Below are positions 24,093-31,877 of a DNA stretch of 64,000 nt, one piece after another. Each line of letters opens with the position of its first letter. The first letter of the stretch is position 1. Below the pieces are notes generated by a model. The model did not search any database. It was given only the letters and a program-made list of their open reading frames with translations, and was not told the origin of the DNA. Where the stretch lies: assembly GCF_002929555.1 (NCBI RefSeq), contig NZ_PJJP01000039.1:718935-782934 (forward strand), read 5' to 3'. The stretch is from Cryobacterium sp. N22. Lineage in GTDB: Bacteria > Actinomycetota > Actinomycetes > Actinomycetales > Microbacteriaceae. A program made the position numbers and the translations under genes.

Positions 24093-25271
24093 ATGCAGGG
24101 ATCGATCATCCTCGACGTCATTCTGGTCGTGCTGCTCGTCGCCAGTCTGGGCGCCGGCTACCGCAGCGGCCTGATCGGCAGCCTGAGCGGTGTGCTGGGC
24201 CTCGTCGCCGGCGCCGTCGCGGCGTACTTCGTGGTGCCGCTGGTGCCCACCTGGGTGCCGGCCGCCGAGTGGCGCACCCCGGCATCGATCGCCGCGGCGC
24301 TGCTGCTGGTGATCAGTGGACTCACCATCGGGGAGTCGATCGGCCGGGCCCTCCGCCGCCGCACCCCGCGCAAGCTGCGCGGCGTCGACAGGCTCTTCGG
24401 CGCCGTGATCGGCGTGGCCGCCGCCGCCGCGGTGATGTCGATGGTCGCGTTCAGCGTCGGCGCGCTGGGCATCCCCCCGCTCACCTCCGCCATCGCCTCC
24501 TCCGGGGTGGTGCGCACCATCGACTCGGTCACCCCCGACCCCGTGAAGAGCTTCCTCGCCCAGCTGCGTTCCACCGTCGTCGAGGACGGCCTGCCCCTCA
24601 TCTCGGATGCCTTCGGCGGCCAGAGCCCGGCCTTGCCGGAGGCTCAACTCGACAGTGCCGCGCTCGACACGGCGGCGGCATCCGTTCTGCGCATCACCGG
24701 CAACGCCGTCGCCTGTGGCCAGAGCCAGTCCGGGTCGGGCTTCGTGGTGGCCCCCGAGCGCGTGATGACCAACGCCCACGTCGTGGCCGGGGTCACCGAA
24801 GCCGTCGTGGAGGTGCCCGGAGCCGGCGCCCTGACCGGCGACATCGTCTACTTCGACCCCGTCGACGACCTCGCGATCATCGCCGTGCCCGGACTGGCCG
24901 CCGCACCACTGACCCTGCAGGGCGACCTGGCCGTGAACAGCGAGGGCGTCAGCCTGGGGTACCCCTTCGGCGGCCCGTTCGACTCCGATCCGGCCCGGGT
25001 CATGTCGGTCGGTTCGATGCTCGTCGCCGACATCTACGGCCAGTCCCCCACCGATCGCGCCGTGTACACCCTCGCCGCCGACGTGCAGCAGGGCGAATCG
25101 GGCGGCCCGCTGCTCAACGTCGACGGCCGGGTGGCCGGCGTGATCTTCGCCAAGGCCGCCAACACCGCCAATGTGGGCTACGCCCTGGCGATGTCCGAGG
25201 TCGCCCCGGTCGTCGCCCAAGCCGACGGCCTCTCCGCAACGGTCAGTTCCGGTACCTGCATCCAGGGTTAG
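24093..25271 (+). CDS. marP: MarP-type membrane serine protease (CvpA plus trypsin-like domain)
   Basis: Periplasmic serine protease of 392 residues. An N-terminal CvpA-like region with four membrane helices (about 6-20, 27-50, 64-80, 102-125) anchors a chymotrypsin-fold domain. Catalytic residues are H229 (TNAHVVAG), D259 (DPVDDLAII) and S336 (QGESGGPL). C208 and C389 match the redox-regulating disulfide described for the M. tuberculosis protease (397 residues). MarP is required there for acid resistance and cleaves a peptidoglycan hydrolase. The ATG at 24093 has a GGGAG ribosome binding site. Confidence 0.92.
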   Translation: MQGSIILDVILVVLLVASLGAGYRSGLIGSLSGVLGLVAGAVAAYFVVPLVPTWVPAAEWRTPASIAAALLLVISGLTIGESIGRALRRRTPRKLRGVDRLFGAVIGVAAAAAVMSMVAFSVGALGIPPLTSAIASSGVVRTIDSVTPDPVKSFLAQLRSTVVEDGLPLISDAFGGQSPALPEAQLDSAALDTAAASVLRITGNAVACGQSQSGSGFVVAPERVMTNAHVVAGVTEAVVEVPGAGALTGDIVYFDPVDDLAIIAVPGLAAAPLTLQGDLAVNSEGVSLGYPFGGPFDSDPARVMSVGSMLVADIYGQSPTDRAVYTLAADVQQGESGGPLLNVDGRVAGVIFAKAANTANVGYALAMSEVAPVVAQADGLSATVSSGTCIQG

Positions 25272-25301
25272 GTCCACCGCAGGCGAGGTTCTGGGCGGGG
25301 G

Positions 25302-25313
25302 TATGGTGACCGC
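25302..25313 (+). promoter_or_regulatory. Predicted leaderless -10 box of the PLP decarboxylase gene
   Basis: TATGGT at 25302-25307, six-base spacer, ATG at 25314. Confidence 0.6.
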
Positions 25314-26714
25314 ATGACTTTCCGGCCGGAGGACTACCGGGAACCCCTCGAGCAGGCGGTTCGGTCTGCCCGGGAGTGGCTGGATTCGCTGCCGTCCCGG
25401 CCCGTGAAACCGGCGGCGCCGGTCGACCGGCTGGCGGCGTCCTTCGCCCGCGCCCTGCCGGAGGTCCCCGCCGATCCCGCCGCTGTGGTGGCCGAGCTGG
25501 CCACCCTGGCCGAACCCGGGCTGATGGCCATCGGCTCCGGCCGCTTCTTCGGCTGGGTGATGGGCGGCACCCTGCCCGCTGCCCTGTCGGCGGACTGGCT
25601 GGTGAGCGCGTGGGACCAGAACGGCGGCCTGCGCTACGCGACGCCGGCGACCGCGGCGATCGAGGAACGGGCCGGCGCCTGGATCCTCGACCTGCTGCAC
25701 CTGCCCGCCTCGAGCGCGGTGGGCTTCACCACCGGCGGCACGATGGCGAACTTCGTCGGCCTGGCCGCCGGCCGAGGCGCGGTGCTCCGCGCGGCCGGCT
25801 GGGACGTCAACAGGGATGGCCTGACCGGCGCGCCCCGGGTGAGCGTTCTGGCCGGCGCCGAGGTGCACAGTTCGGTGATCCTCGCCCTGCGCTACCTGGG
25901 CTTGGGCGAGCCGACCCTCGTCGCCGCCGACCGGCAGGGGCGCATGCGTCCCGCCGCCCTGGCGGACGCGCTGGCGACGGTCACCGGTCCCAGCCTGGTC
26001 GTCCTGCAGGCCGGGAACCTGCACTCGGGCAGCTTCGACCCGATGCGCGAGTTGATCCGGATGGCCCACGACGCCGGGGCCTGGGTGCATGTCGACGGCG
26101 CCTTCGGGCTGTGGGCGGCCGCGAGCCCGCGCTGGGCAGCCGTCCTGGCCGGACTGGACACCGCCGATTCGTGGGCGACGGACGCGCACAAGACTCTCAA
26201 CGTTCCCTACGATTGCGGCATCGCCGTGGTCGCCGACCCGGCCGCCGCCCGGTCCGCGTTCGCGGCACACACCAGTTACTTCGTGCGGGACGACGCCGGC
26301 ATCGCCGATCCGATGGACCTGGTTCCCGAACTGTCCAGACGCGCCAGGGGTGTTCCGGTGTGGGCGGCGTTGCGCTCACTCGGCCGCAGCGGCACGGTGG
26401 CCCTCGTCGAGGGGCTCGCCGACAACGCCAGGGCTCTCGCCGAGGGGTTGGCGTCGCTGCCGGGCGTCGAGGTTCTCAACGAGGTGGTCTTCACCCAGGT
26501 ATCGGTCTCGTTCGGCACCGATGACCGCACGGTGCGGGTGACGCAGGCGCTCATCGAGGACGGGGCGGTCTGGATGAGCGGGTCGGTCTGGTCCGGGCGG
26601 GCGGTGTTGCGCATCTCGGTCAGCAACTGGTCCACGGATGCCGCCGACGTTGCCGTGGCCGTCGACGCCGTCGCGCGGGCCCTGACCGCGGTCACCGCCG
26701 CCGACCGGGAGTGA
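25314..26714 (+). CDS. Group II PLP-dependent decarboxylase
   Basis: A 466-residue PLP enzyme of the aromatic-amino-acid/glutamate decarboxylase group. Visible motifs are GFTTGGTMANFVGLAAGR for cofactor binding, WVHVDGAFGLWAAAS with the aspartate that pairs with the pyridine nitrogen, and TDAHKTLNVPYDCG with the Schiff-base lysine K293. The C-terminal domain ends with VLRISVSNWSTDAADV. Substrates in this group include aromatic L-amino acids and 2,4-diaminobutyrate; sequence alone does not decide. It is followed 29 bases later by RNase HI. Confidence 0.88.
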   Translation: MTFRPEDYREPLEQAVRSAREWLDSLPSRPVKPAAPVDRLAASFARALPEVPADPAAVVAELATLAEPGLMAIGSGRFFGWVMGGTLPAALSADWLVSAWDQNGGLRYATPATAAIEERAGAWILDLLHLPASSAVGFTTGGTMANFVGLAAGRGAVLRAAGWDVNRDGLTGAPRVSVLAGAEVHSSVILALRYLGLGEPTLVAADRQGRMRPAALADALATVTGPSLVVLQAGNLHSGSFDPMRELIRMAHDAGAWVHVDGAFGLWAAASPRWAAVLAGLDTADSWATDAHKTLNVPYDCGIAVVADPAAARSAFAAHTSYFVRDDAGIADPMDLVPELSRRARGVPVWAALRSLGRSGTVALVEGLADNARALAEGLASLPGVEVLNEVVFTQVSVSFGTDDRTVRVTQALIEDGAVWMSGSVWSGRAVLRISVSNWSTDAADVAVAVDAVARALTAVTAADRE

Positions 26715-26743
26715 CGGCGCTCCTGGGCTGGCAGACTGGATCC

Positions 26744-27454
26744 ATGACTATCACCGCCGCCGCAGACGGCTCGGCCCTTGGCAATCCCGGACCGGCCGGC
26801 TGGGCCTGGTACATCGACGACAACAACTGGGCCGCCGGCGGCTGGAAGCACGCCACCAACAACCAGGGCGAGCTCAAGGCCGTCCTCGAACTCTTCCGCG
26901 CCACCGCGCACGTGGACGACGACCTGCTCGTGCTCTGCGACAGTCAGTACGTCATCAACGCCATCACCAAGTGGATGCGCGGCTGGAAGGCCAAGGGCTG
27001 GCGCAAGGCCGACGGCAAACCCGTGATGAACCTCGACCTGCTGCAGGAGCTCGACGAAGCCCTGGTGGGCCGCAAATACCGTTTCGAGTGGGTCAAGGGT
27101 CACGCGAACCACCCACTCAACGAGGCCGCAGACTCCCGCGCCCGCGCGGTTTCCGAGGCGTACCAGCGAAACGGCGCGATCCCCATCGGGCCGGGCTTTG
27201 TCGCCGGCGGGCCGGCGCCCGCGACGAAGACCGCCCCCGCGAAGACCCCGGCCACGAAGACCACGGCCGTGAAGACCGCGGCGGCGAAGGTCGCCGCGCC
27301 GCGCGCATCCGCCGACCTGGGCCTGTTCGACTTCGAGGTCGACCGCCCGCACACCGTGCAGGTGGCGCTCAGCGCCGAGGAGCTCGGCCGGCTCAAGCGC
27401 CGCGCGACCAGCCGCGGAGTCAGCCCCGAAGAGCTGCTCCGCGACCTGATCTAG
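26744..27454 (+). CDS. rnhA: Ribonuclease HI with basic tail and C-terminal ribbon-helix-helix-like segment
   Basis: Endonuclease that cuts RNA in RNA-DNA hybrids, 236 residues against about 155 for the plain enzyme. Catalytic residues are D8 (ADGSALGNPGP), E43 (NNQGELKAV), D66 (LCDSQYVI) and D130 (NEAADSRAR), with the KGH loop histidine at H120. Residues 157-188 are a lysine/alanine/threonine/proline tail like histone H1. Residues 203-236 read as a beta-strand (HTVQVALS) plus two helices (AEELGRLKRRATSRG, SPEELLRDLI), the pattern of a ribbon-helix-helix DNA-binding unit. The ATG at 26744 begins the conserved domain directly. Confidence 0.9.
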   Translation: MTITAAADGSALGNPGPAGWAWYIDDNNWAAGGWKHATNNQGELKAVLELFRATAHVDDDLLVLCDSQYVINAITKWMRGWKAKGWRKADGKPVMNLDLLQELDEALVGRKYRFEWVKGHANHPLNEAADSRARAVSEAYQRNGAIPIGPGFVAGGPAPATKTAPAKTPATKTTAVKTAAAKVAAPRASADLGLFDFEVDRPHTVQVALSAEELGRLKRRATSRGVSPEELLRDLI

Positions 27455-28933
27455 CTAACGCCGCATCTTCGGCTTCGGCTTTGCCGCGTTCTTGTTCGGC
27501 AGCAGGGTGTTCGCCTCGTCCAGCGACATGCCGTTGGTCTCGGGCACCTTGGTGAGCACGAACAGGAACGACAGCGCGGCGAACAGGGCGTACATGCCGT
27601 AGGTGAGCGGCAGCGACAGCGCCGCCATCGGCGGGAACGTCACGGTGATGAGGAAGTTCGCGATCCACTGCGCGGCGGCGGCCAGGCCCAGGGCCTTGGC
27701 CCGGATGGTGTTCGGGAAGATCTCGCCGAGCAGCACCCAGACCACCGGGCCCCAGGAGGCGCCGAAGGAGATGACGAAGACGTTCGCGGCGACGAGCGCG
27801 ATCGGACCCCAGGCGCCCTGCAGGGCGAGTTCACCGTCGACCATGGCCGACTGGCTGAACGCGATGGCCATGGTGGCCAGCGACACCGTCATGCCGATGG
27901 AACCGGTCAGCAGGATGGGCCGGCGGCCGATCCGGTCGACCAGCGCGATCGCCACCAGGGTGACCAGGATGTTCGTCACCGACGTGGCCACCGAGATGGC
28001 CAGCGAGCTGGACTCCTCGAAGCCCACCGCGCTCCACAGGGTGGTCGAGTAGTAGAAGATCACGTTGATGCCCACGAACTGCTGGAACACCGACAGGATG
28101 ATGCCCACCCAGACGATGGGCTTGAGACCGAACGCCGTGCCACGCAGCGACCCGGTGCGCTTGGCGCGGGTGTCGTCCTCGATCGAGGCCTTCATGTCGC
28201 GCAGCTCACGGTCCACGTCGCCGTGCGGCCACACCTTCTGCAGCACTTCGCGGGCCTTGTCCTCCTTGTCGTGCAGCACCAGGAAGCGCGGCGACTCGGG
28301 CAGCAGCAGGGCGATCACGCCGTAGATCACCGCGGGAATGGCCGCGACGAGGAACATCCAGCGCCAGGCCTCCAGGCCCCACCAGAACATCTCGCTGGCG
28401 CCGCCGGCGGTCGACGCGAACACGGCGTCGGAGAGCAGGGCGGCGAAGATGCCGATGGTGATGGAGAGCTGTTGCAGGGAACCCAGCCGCCCACGCATCT
28501 GCCGGGGCGAGATCTCGGCGATGTAGGCGGGAGCCACGACCGAGGCGAGCCCGATGCCGATGCCGCCGACGACGCGCCAGACGATCAGATCGACCACGCC
28601 GAACGCGAGTCCGGAGCCGATGGAGCTGGCGAAGAACACGATCGCGCCGACGAGCATCACCGGGATGCGGCCGAACCTGTCCGCGAATCGGCCGCCGAGG
28701 AAGGCGCCGGTCGCCGCGCCGAGCAGGGCGCTGGCGACGGCGAAGCCGGTGATGGCTTCGGTGAGGCCGAACTGGCCCTGGATGGCCTCGACCGCGCCGT
28801 TGATCACCGAGGAGTCGAATCCGAAGAGGAACCCTCCGAACGCGCCGGCGATTGCCAGCGCGATGACCTTACGATTTGTCGCCGGTTTGTCCGTCGGCAT
28901 CCGGTTCTTCTTCGGTCCTGTCGTGTGGTTCAT
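27455..28933 (-). CDS. MFS sugar porter (sugar:proton symporter family)
   Basis: Twelve-helix major facilitator of 492 residues. Sugar-porter signatures are GGFLFGFDSSVINGA in helix 1, GGRFADRFGRIPVM after helix 2, LPESPRFLV before the central loop, and DRIGRRPILLTG in the second half. The C-terminal KVPETNGMSLDE matches the family PETKG motif. The substrate is probably a monosaccharide. The ATG at 28933 is preferred to the GTG six bases upstream because GGGGGAAG sits at proper distance. A TAAGAT box at 28985-28990 gives a leader of about 45 bases. No metabolic gene is linked. Confidence 0.92.
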   Translation of the reverse strand: MNHTTGPKKNRMPTDKPATNRKVIALAIAGAFGGFLFGFDSSVINGAVEAIQGQFGLTEAITGFAVASALLGAATGAFLGGRFADRFGRIPVMLVGAIVFFASSIGSGLAFGVVDLIVWRVVGGIGIGLASVVAPAYIAEISPRQMRGRLGSLQQLSITIGIFAALLSDAVFASTAGGASEMFWWGLEAWRWMFLVAAIPAVIYGVIALLLPESPRFLVLHDKEDKAREVLQKVWPHGDVDRELRDMKASIEDDTRAKRTGSLRGTAFGLKPIVWVGIILSVFQQFVGINVIFYYSTTLWSAVGFEESSSLAISVATSVTNILVTLVAIALVDRIGRRPILLTGSIGMTVSLATMAIAFSQSAMVDGELALQGAWGPIALVAANVFVISFGASWGPVVWVLLGEIFPNTIRAKALGLAAAAQWIANFLITVTFPPMAALSLPLTYGMYALFAALSFLFVLTKVPETNGMSLDEANTLLPNKNAAKPKPKMRR

Positions 28934-28990
28934 CGCCACTTCCCCCGTATTCGCTGGTGTCTTCGCCGTGTGGGCAACCTGAAAATCTTA
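28934..28990 (-). promoter_or_regulatory. Promoter and leader of the sugar porter gene
   Basis: TAAGAT on the minus strand at 28985-28990 is a good -10 box; GGGGGAAG precedes the ATG by about eight bases. Confidence 0.5.
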
Positions 28991-29091
28991 CGCCTGGCCC
29001 GCACTCGGGGGTGACCGGTCGGCGGGAGCGCGCCGTCGGCACTCACCCGCCGCACCTTTCACGGGCGCTCGGGGCGTGGTACGTATGTGCC

Positions 29092-29988
29092 ATGACACGA
29101 TTCCTCGGGGTGGATCTGGCCTGGGCAGAAGGCACGGCCGCGAAACCGGCCAACGAAAGCGGGCTCGCCTGCATCGACGACACGGGGCGGGTGATCCACG
29201 CGGGCTGGGCCCGCGGCATCGACGAGGTCATCGACTGGGTGCAGTCGATGGTCGAACCCGGCGCGGTGCTCGCCGTCGACGCCCCGCTGGTGGTGAACAA
29301 TCCCCGCGGCATGCGCGAGTGCGAACGGGAGACCGGATCGCGGTACGGTCGCTGGCATGTGTCGGCCAACGCCTCCAACCAGGCCCTGCCCCACCTCGGC
29401 GGGGTCACCCTGCGTGGCCGGCTCGAGGAGCTCGGCTGGACCTACACCGACGGACTCGACCCCGTCGCCGCAGGGGCCCCGAACTTCTTCGAGTGCTACC
29501 CGTACACGACGCTGGTGGGCGCCGCGGAGTTCGGCTACGACGACAGGCGCCCCCGTTACAAAAGGATGGGGTCGGCGCTGCCGATCGTTGAACGCCGCGC
29601 CCAACGCGCCCTGGTCTGCGACGACCTCATCGAGCGGATGTGGCGCCTGCACGCCGCCGCGCCGCCGCTGAACCTGGCCACCCACGAGGCGACCGACAGC
29701 CTGGTCACCGAAGCGACACCGTTGGCCGACGCCGCCTACAAGCACCGCGAGGACCTCATCGACGCGCTGCTGTGCGCCTGGACGGCCTCCCTCTGGCACC
29801 GTTACGGCACCGCGCGCAGCCAGATCCTCGGCGCCGCAGATCCGCTGGTCGTCGACGGCCGCCGGGGCACCATCATCGCGCCGGCCCGGCCGGAGCAGCG
29901 TCGCGGCGACGACCGTGTCCGGGCTGCCGCGCTCGGTGCCGAAGCGGTCAGCGCACCGGCAGCCAGCGCCCCTTCACCCGTTCGGTGA
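29092..29988 (+). CDS. DUF429 domain protein
   Basis: A 298-residue cytoplasmic protein. The start FLGVDLAWAEG and the later VLAVDAPLVVNN resemble the phosphate-binding strands of the RNase H/actin-like fold predicted for DUF429. Other conserved stretches are ECERETGSRYGRWHVSAN, FFECYPYTTLVGAAEFGY and HREDLIDALLCAWTASLW. The acidic residues suggest a nuclease-like active site, but the family has no established role. Its last 41 bases overlap the 3' end of the convergent small gene. Confidence 0.86.
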   Translation: MTRFLGVDLAWAEGTAAKPANESGLACIDDTGRVIHAGWARGIDEVIDWVQSMVEPGAVLAVDAPLVVNNPRGMRECERETGSRYGRWHVSANASNQALPHLGGVTLRGRLEELGWTYTDGLDPVAAGAPNFFECYPYTTLVGAAEFGYDDRRPRYKRMGSALPIVERRAQRALVCDDLIERMWRLHAAAPPLNLATHEATDSLVTEATPLADAAYKHREDLIDALLCAWTASLWHRYGTARSQILGAADPLVVDGRRGTIIAPARPEQRRGDDRVRAAALGAEAVSAPAASAPSPVR

Positions 29989-30238
29989 CCAGCCAGGTCA
30001 CCGGCACGGCCACCAGCCGGGTCTGAGCCACAACGTGGTCGCCGACCTTCAGCGCCGCATCGCCGTCGTCGGCGATGAAACGCACCGTGGCGCGCGCCGA
30101 CCCGGCCACCACGGCCAGGTCGGAGGCCTCCACAGTGGTGCGCTCCGCGGCCGCGGCCGCAGCGGCGGGCAGGACCGCGTCCGGCCGCACCCCCGGCTGC
30201 AGGGCGCCGATGGTCATGGTCACGCGGTAGGAGGGCAT
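29948..30238 (-). CDS. Small hypothetical protein
   Basis: A 96-residue protein, family not recognised. It opens MPSYRVTMTIGAL and alternates short beta-like segments (ATVRFIAD, DHVVAQTRLVAVPVTWLVT) with an alanine-rich helix (AVLPAAAAAAAER). No membrane segment, cysteine or catalytic motif is seen. A TACGCT box six bases upstream supports the ATG and shows that it is expressed on its own. The 3' end overlaps the convergent DUF429 gene by 41 bases. Confidence 0.65.
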   Translation of the reverse strand: MPSYRVTMTIGALQPGVRPDAVLPAAAAAAAERTTVEASDLAVVAGSARATVRFIADDGDAALKVGDHVVAQTRLVAVPVTWLVTERVKGRWLPVR

Positions 30239-30250
30239 ACCTCCAGCGTA
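30239..30250 (-). promoter_or_regulatory. Predicted leaderless -10 box of the small hypothetical gene
   Basis: TACGCT on the minus strand (30245-30250), six-base spacer, ATG at 30238. Confidence 0.55.
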
Positions 30251-30269
30251 TGCGGCGGACCCGGCGCGC

Positions 30270-30641
30270 CTAGTCGCGGGCCGGCAGCTGCTGCAGCGAC
30301 CAGGTGTTGCCGTCGGGGTCGGCGAAGTACACGAACCGGCCCCAGGCCTGCTCGTCCACCTCGCTGGCCTCGACACCCGCGGCCACCAGTTGCGCCCGGG
30401 CGGCGTCAGCATCGGCGACCACCATCTGTATGCCGCGCTGCGAGCCGGGCGGCATGTCGGTCATGCCCTCGCCGATCACGATCGAGCAGGCCGACCCGGG
30501 CGGGGTCAACTGCACGAACCGCATGGCCTCGTTGACTCTCTGGTCGTAGTCGGCGTTGAAGCCGACCTGGTCGACGTAGAACGTCTTGGCCCTGTCGACG
30601 TCGGTGACCGGGATGCTGACGAGTTCGATTTTCATGTCCAT
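30270..30641 (-). CDS. VOC (glyoxalase/bleomycin resistance) superfamily protein
   Basis: A 123-residue protein with the paired beta-alpha-beta-beta-beta modules of the vicinal oxygen chelate fold. The first module holds VSIPVTDVDRAKTFYVDQVGFNADYD (VTDVDRAKTFY as core), the second QLVAAGVEASEVDEQ and FVYFADPDGNTWSLQQL, which is the usual C-terminal signature. Members include glyoxalases, dioxygenases and resistance proteins, and most genomic copies are unassigned. The ATG at 30641 is chosen over the downstream in-frame ATG because a TAGGCT box lies seven bases before it. Confidence 0.87.
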   Translation of the reverse strand: MDMKIELVSIPVTDVDRAKTFYVDQVGFNADYDQRVNEAMRFVQLTPPGSACSIVIGEGMTDMPPGSQRGIQMVVADADAARAQLVAAGVEASEVDEQAWGRFVYFADPDGNTWSLQQLPARD

Positions 30642-30654
30642 GGCGGGCAGCCTA
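30642..30654 (-). promoter_or_regulatory. Predicted leaderless -10 box of the VOC gene
   Basis: TAGGCT on the minus strand (30649-30654), seven-base spacer, ATG at 30641. Confidence 0.55.
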
Positions 30655-30674
30655 CGACCGACCGGCATCGGCCG

Positions 30675-31784
30675 CTAGAAGCGGATGTCGCGGCGCGACC
30701 GGGTGACCTCGGCCAGCACGTCCGGCAGTACCTCCACCCCGGTGCCCGGACCGGTCGGCACCCGCAGGTGGCCGTCCTCGAGCACGAACGGGGCGGTGAG
30801 GTCCTGGGCGTAGTAGCGGTCGGAGGCCGAGGTGTCCCCCGGCAGCACGAAGTTCGGCAGGCCGGCGAGGGCCACATTGGCGGCCCGGCCGATGCCCGTC
30901 TCGAGCATCCCGCCGCACCACACCGGCACCCCGTGGGCGGCCGCGATGTCGTGGATGCGGCGGGCCTCGAGGTAGCCGCCCACCCGGGACGGCTTGACGT
31001 TGATGATGCTGCAGGCGCCCAGGCTGATCGCCGCCGCGGCGTCCTGCGCCGATTCGATCGACTCGTCCAGGCACACCGGGGTGCGGATGAGCCGGGCCAG
31101 CGCCGCGTGCCCGAGCAGATCCCGCTCACCCAGGGGCTGCTCGACCAGAAGCAGGTCGAACGGGTCGAGCCGGGCGAGGTGCCGGGCATCCGCCAGCGTG
31201 TATGCGGTGTTCGCGTCGACCTGCAGCAGCAGGTCGGGGCCGAACCGTTCGCGCACGGCCCGCACCGGGGCGAGATCCCAGCCCGGTTCGATCTTGAGCT
31301 TGATGCGCAGGTACCCCTGCGCCAGGTAGCCGGTCACGGCCTCGAGCAGCTCGTCGATGGTGTCCATGATGCCCACCGAGACGCCGGCCGGCACTCTCTC
31401 GTGCACGGCGCCGAGGTAGCCGCCGAAGGACTGGCCGCTCTCCCGCAGCTGGGCGTCGAGGATCGCCGCCTCCAGCACGGCCTTGGACATCTGGTGGCCC
31501 TTGACCGGGGCGAGGGCGGTTCCCACCCTCTCGGCGGTGAGGTCGTCACCGAGGGCCTGCAACCGCGGGATGAGGTGGTCGCGGATCACCAGGTCGCTGG
31601 CATCGATGAACTCCGAGCTGTACAGCGGCCGCACCTCGGCGGCGCATTCAGCCCAGCCCTCGGTGTGGGCGGTCGACACGTGCACCAGGGTGATTTCCCG
31701 TTCGGTGATGGTGCCGAACGAGGTGCGGAACGGCCGCACCAGCGGCAGGCTGACCCGGCGCAGCTCGATGTTCTCGATTCTCAT
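30675..31784 (-). CDS. Enolase-superfamily racemase/o-succinylbenzoate synthase (NSAR/OSBS group)
   Basis: A 369-residue member of the muconate-lactonizing-enzyme subgroup. The catalytic KxK pair is K162/K164 in IKLKIEPGWD, the metal ligands are D190, E215 and D240, and the second base is K264 in NVKPSRVGG. The KIxPGxD form is typical of the N-succinylamino-acid racemase group, many of which also make o-succinylbenzoate for menaquinone. No other menaquinone gene is in the window, so the physiological reaction is undecided. Its ATG overlaps the stop of a six-codon upstream ORF (ATGA). Confidence 0.88.
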   Translation of the reverse strand: MRIENIELRRVSLPLVRPFRTSFGTITEREITLVHVSTAHTEGWAECAAEVRPLYSSEFIDASDLVIRDHLIPRLQALGDDLTAERVGTALAPVKGHQMSKAVLEAAILDAQLRESGQSFGGYLGAVHERVPAGVSVGIMDTIDELLEAVTGYLAQGYLRIKLKIEPGWDLAPVRAVRERFGPDLLLQVDANTAYTLADARHLARLDPFDLLLVEQPLGERDLLGHAALARLIRTPVCLDESIESAQDAAAAISLGACSIINVKPSRVGGYLEARRIHDIAAAHGVPVWCGGMLETGIGRAANVALAGLPNFVLPGDTSASDRYYAQDLTAPFVLEDGHLRVPTGPGTGVEVLPDVLAEVTRSRRDIRF

Positions 31785-31801
31785 GGCTCGCCGCTTTTCA
31801 T
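31781..31801 (-). CDS. Six-codon upstream ORF of the racemase gene
   Basis: ATG at 31801, peptide MKSGEP, TGA at 31783-31781. The stop overlaps the racemase ATG as ATGA. A TAGACT box lies exactly six bases before this ATG, so the predicted transcript begins at the uORF start codon. It may act as a leader that delivers ribosomes to the main gene. Expression is predicted from architecture only. Confidence 0.5.
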   Translation of the reverse strand: MKSGEP

Positions 31802-31813
31802 GAACGGAGTCTA
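31802..31813 (-). promoter_or_regulatory. Predicted leaderless -10 box of the uORF-racemase transcript
   Basis: TAGACT on the minus strand (31808-31813), six-base spacer, uORF ATG at 31801. Confidence 0.55.
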
Positions 31814-31865
31814 GCCACACCGGATTTCGGGGCGCATCCCCAGCCATCCGCCCGGTCTCGTCGAT

Positions 31866-31877
31866 TACGGTCGAAGA
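31866..31877 (+). promoter_or_regulatory. Predicted leaderless -10 box of the MpaB-like gene
   Basis: TACGGT at 31866-31871, six-base spacer, ATG at 31878. Confidence 0.6.

Noticed and set aside
24078..26270. Minus-strand open frame of 730 codons across MarP and the PLP decarboxylase
   Set aside because: Antisense artefact; both genes on the plus strand have complete catalytic motifs.
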